Below are positions 13,382 to 13,459 of a stretch of 13,459 nucleotides of DNA, piece by piece. Each line of letters starts with the position of its first letter. The stretch's first letter is position 1. The DNA lies in the NCBI GenBank assembly GCA_029557025.1, contig JAKPRU010000732.1:1-13459 (forward strand), given 5' to 3'. The position numbers and the translations under genes are program-made. The notes beneath the pieces were generated by a model. The model saw nothing but the letters and a program-made list of their open reading frames with translations, was not told where the DNA came from and did not search any database. This DNA comes from Candidatus Omnitrophota bacterium (GTDB taxonomy: Bacteria; Hinthialibacterota; Hinthialibacteria; Hinthialibacterales; JAKPRU01).

Positions 13382-13459
13382 ATGAAAACAGAGTGTACAG
13401 GAACGTTGTTTGATTTTCAACCGTTGGAGAAACGGGAAGTGGTGGCCTCGTTTGACGGG
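13382..13459 (+). CDS. N-terminus of an IS1380-family transposase (gene continues beyond window)
   Basis: ATG 13382 is preceded by AAGG at 7 nt spacing. The 26 visible codons read MKTECTGTLFDFQPLEKREV then VASFDG, which matches the characteristic start of IS1380-family DDE transposases (MKTEC..., F.PL..R.VVA.FDGG...). The catalytic residues lie outside the window. The gene points away from the - strand operon. Base composition is more AT-rich just upstream (13313-13381) than in neighbouring genes, as expected for an inserted element. The identification rests on 26 residues only. Confidence 0.7.
   Translation, partial: MKTECTGTLFDFQPLEKREVVASFDG

Larger units (their letters stand above)
13314..13459 (+). 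mobile_element. Left end of an IS1380-like insertion sequence (partial)
   Basis: Defined by the transposase start at 13382 and the inverted repeat beginning at 13314. The left boundary is set at the first base of the repeat and could be a few bases further left; the right boundary is outside the window. No target-site duplication can be judged. Confidence 0.55.

Overview
The window looks like a chromosomal segment from an uncultured or environmental Gram-negative-type bacterium. The gene families present (malectin-like domain, DUF1080/3-keto-disaccharide hydrolase, FG-GAP propeller, DUF4091) are typical of polysaccharide-using Planctomycetota, Lentisphaerota, Hydrogenedentota or Sumerlaeota. 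The phylum cannot be fixed from the sequence alone. A lipobox-bearing lipoprotein and a LgtF/WaaE-type glycosyltransferase fit an organism with an outer membrane. Base composition appears even, apart from a G-rich repeat cluster near 2.65-2.72 kb and an AT-richer stretch at the right edge.

Layout. Left, + strand (1-1.5 kb): the 3' end of a protein closing with a malectin-like domain, then a secreted DUF1080 protein with its own candidate promoter and a terminator-like hairpin. From 1.53 to 13.0 kb everything is on the - strand. In transcription order (right to left) this is: a 75-aa NIL-domain protein, valS, an unknown lipoprotein, miaB, an Rpn-family nuclease, a family-2 glycosyltransferase, a large secreted FG-GAP plus DUF4091 protein, and an aldo/keto reductase. 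A good sigma70-like promoter (TTGACC-N17-TATCCT) lies just ahead of the NIL gene. Two junctions are 4-nt ATGA overlaps (valS/lipoprotein and miaB/rpn), so translation is probably coupled there. The 214-nt gap between the DUF4091 gene and the aldo/keto reductase holds a cluster of three hairpin-forming repeats of dispersed-repeat type. At the right edge (13.31-13.46 kb) an IS1380-like transposase gene begins. It is preceded by an imperfect inverted repeat that would bury its ribosome-binding site, and by a small ORF fragment that starts exactly at the element's apparent edge.

How the genes may work together. valS and miaB are translation housekeeping genes (tRNAVal charging; ms2i6A37 modification). 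The flanking DUF1080, malectin and DUF4091 proteins are exported and probably act on carbohydrates. The observation most worth following is inside the Rpn gene. It contains an in-frame ATG (codon 246) preceded by an excellent Shine-Dalgarno sequence, while its own first codon has none and depends on overlap with miaB. That arrangement would make a separate 89-aa C-terminal protein, matching the intragenic-antitoxin arrangement described for E. coli Rpn proteins. It sits here behind a tRNA-modification gene and includes a 4 x 12-bp in-frame tandem repeat.
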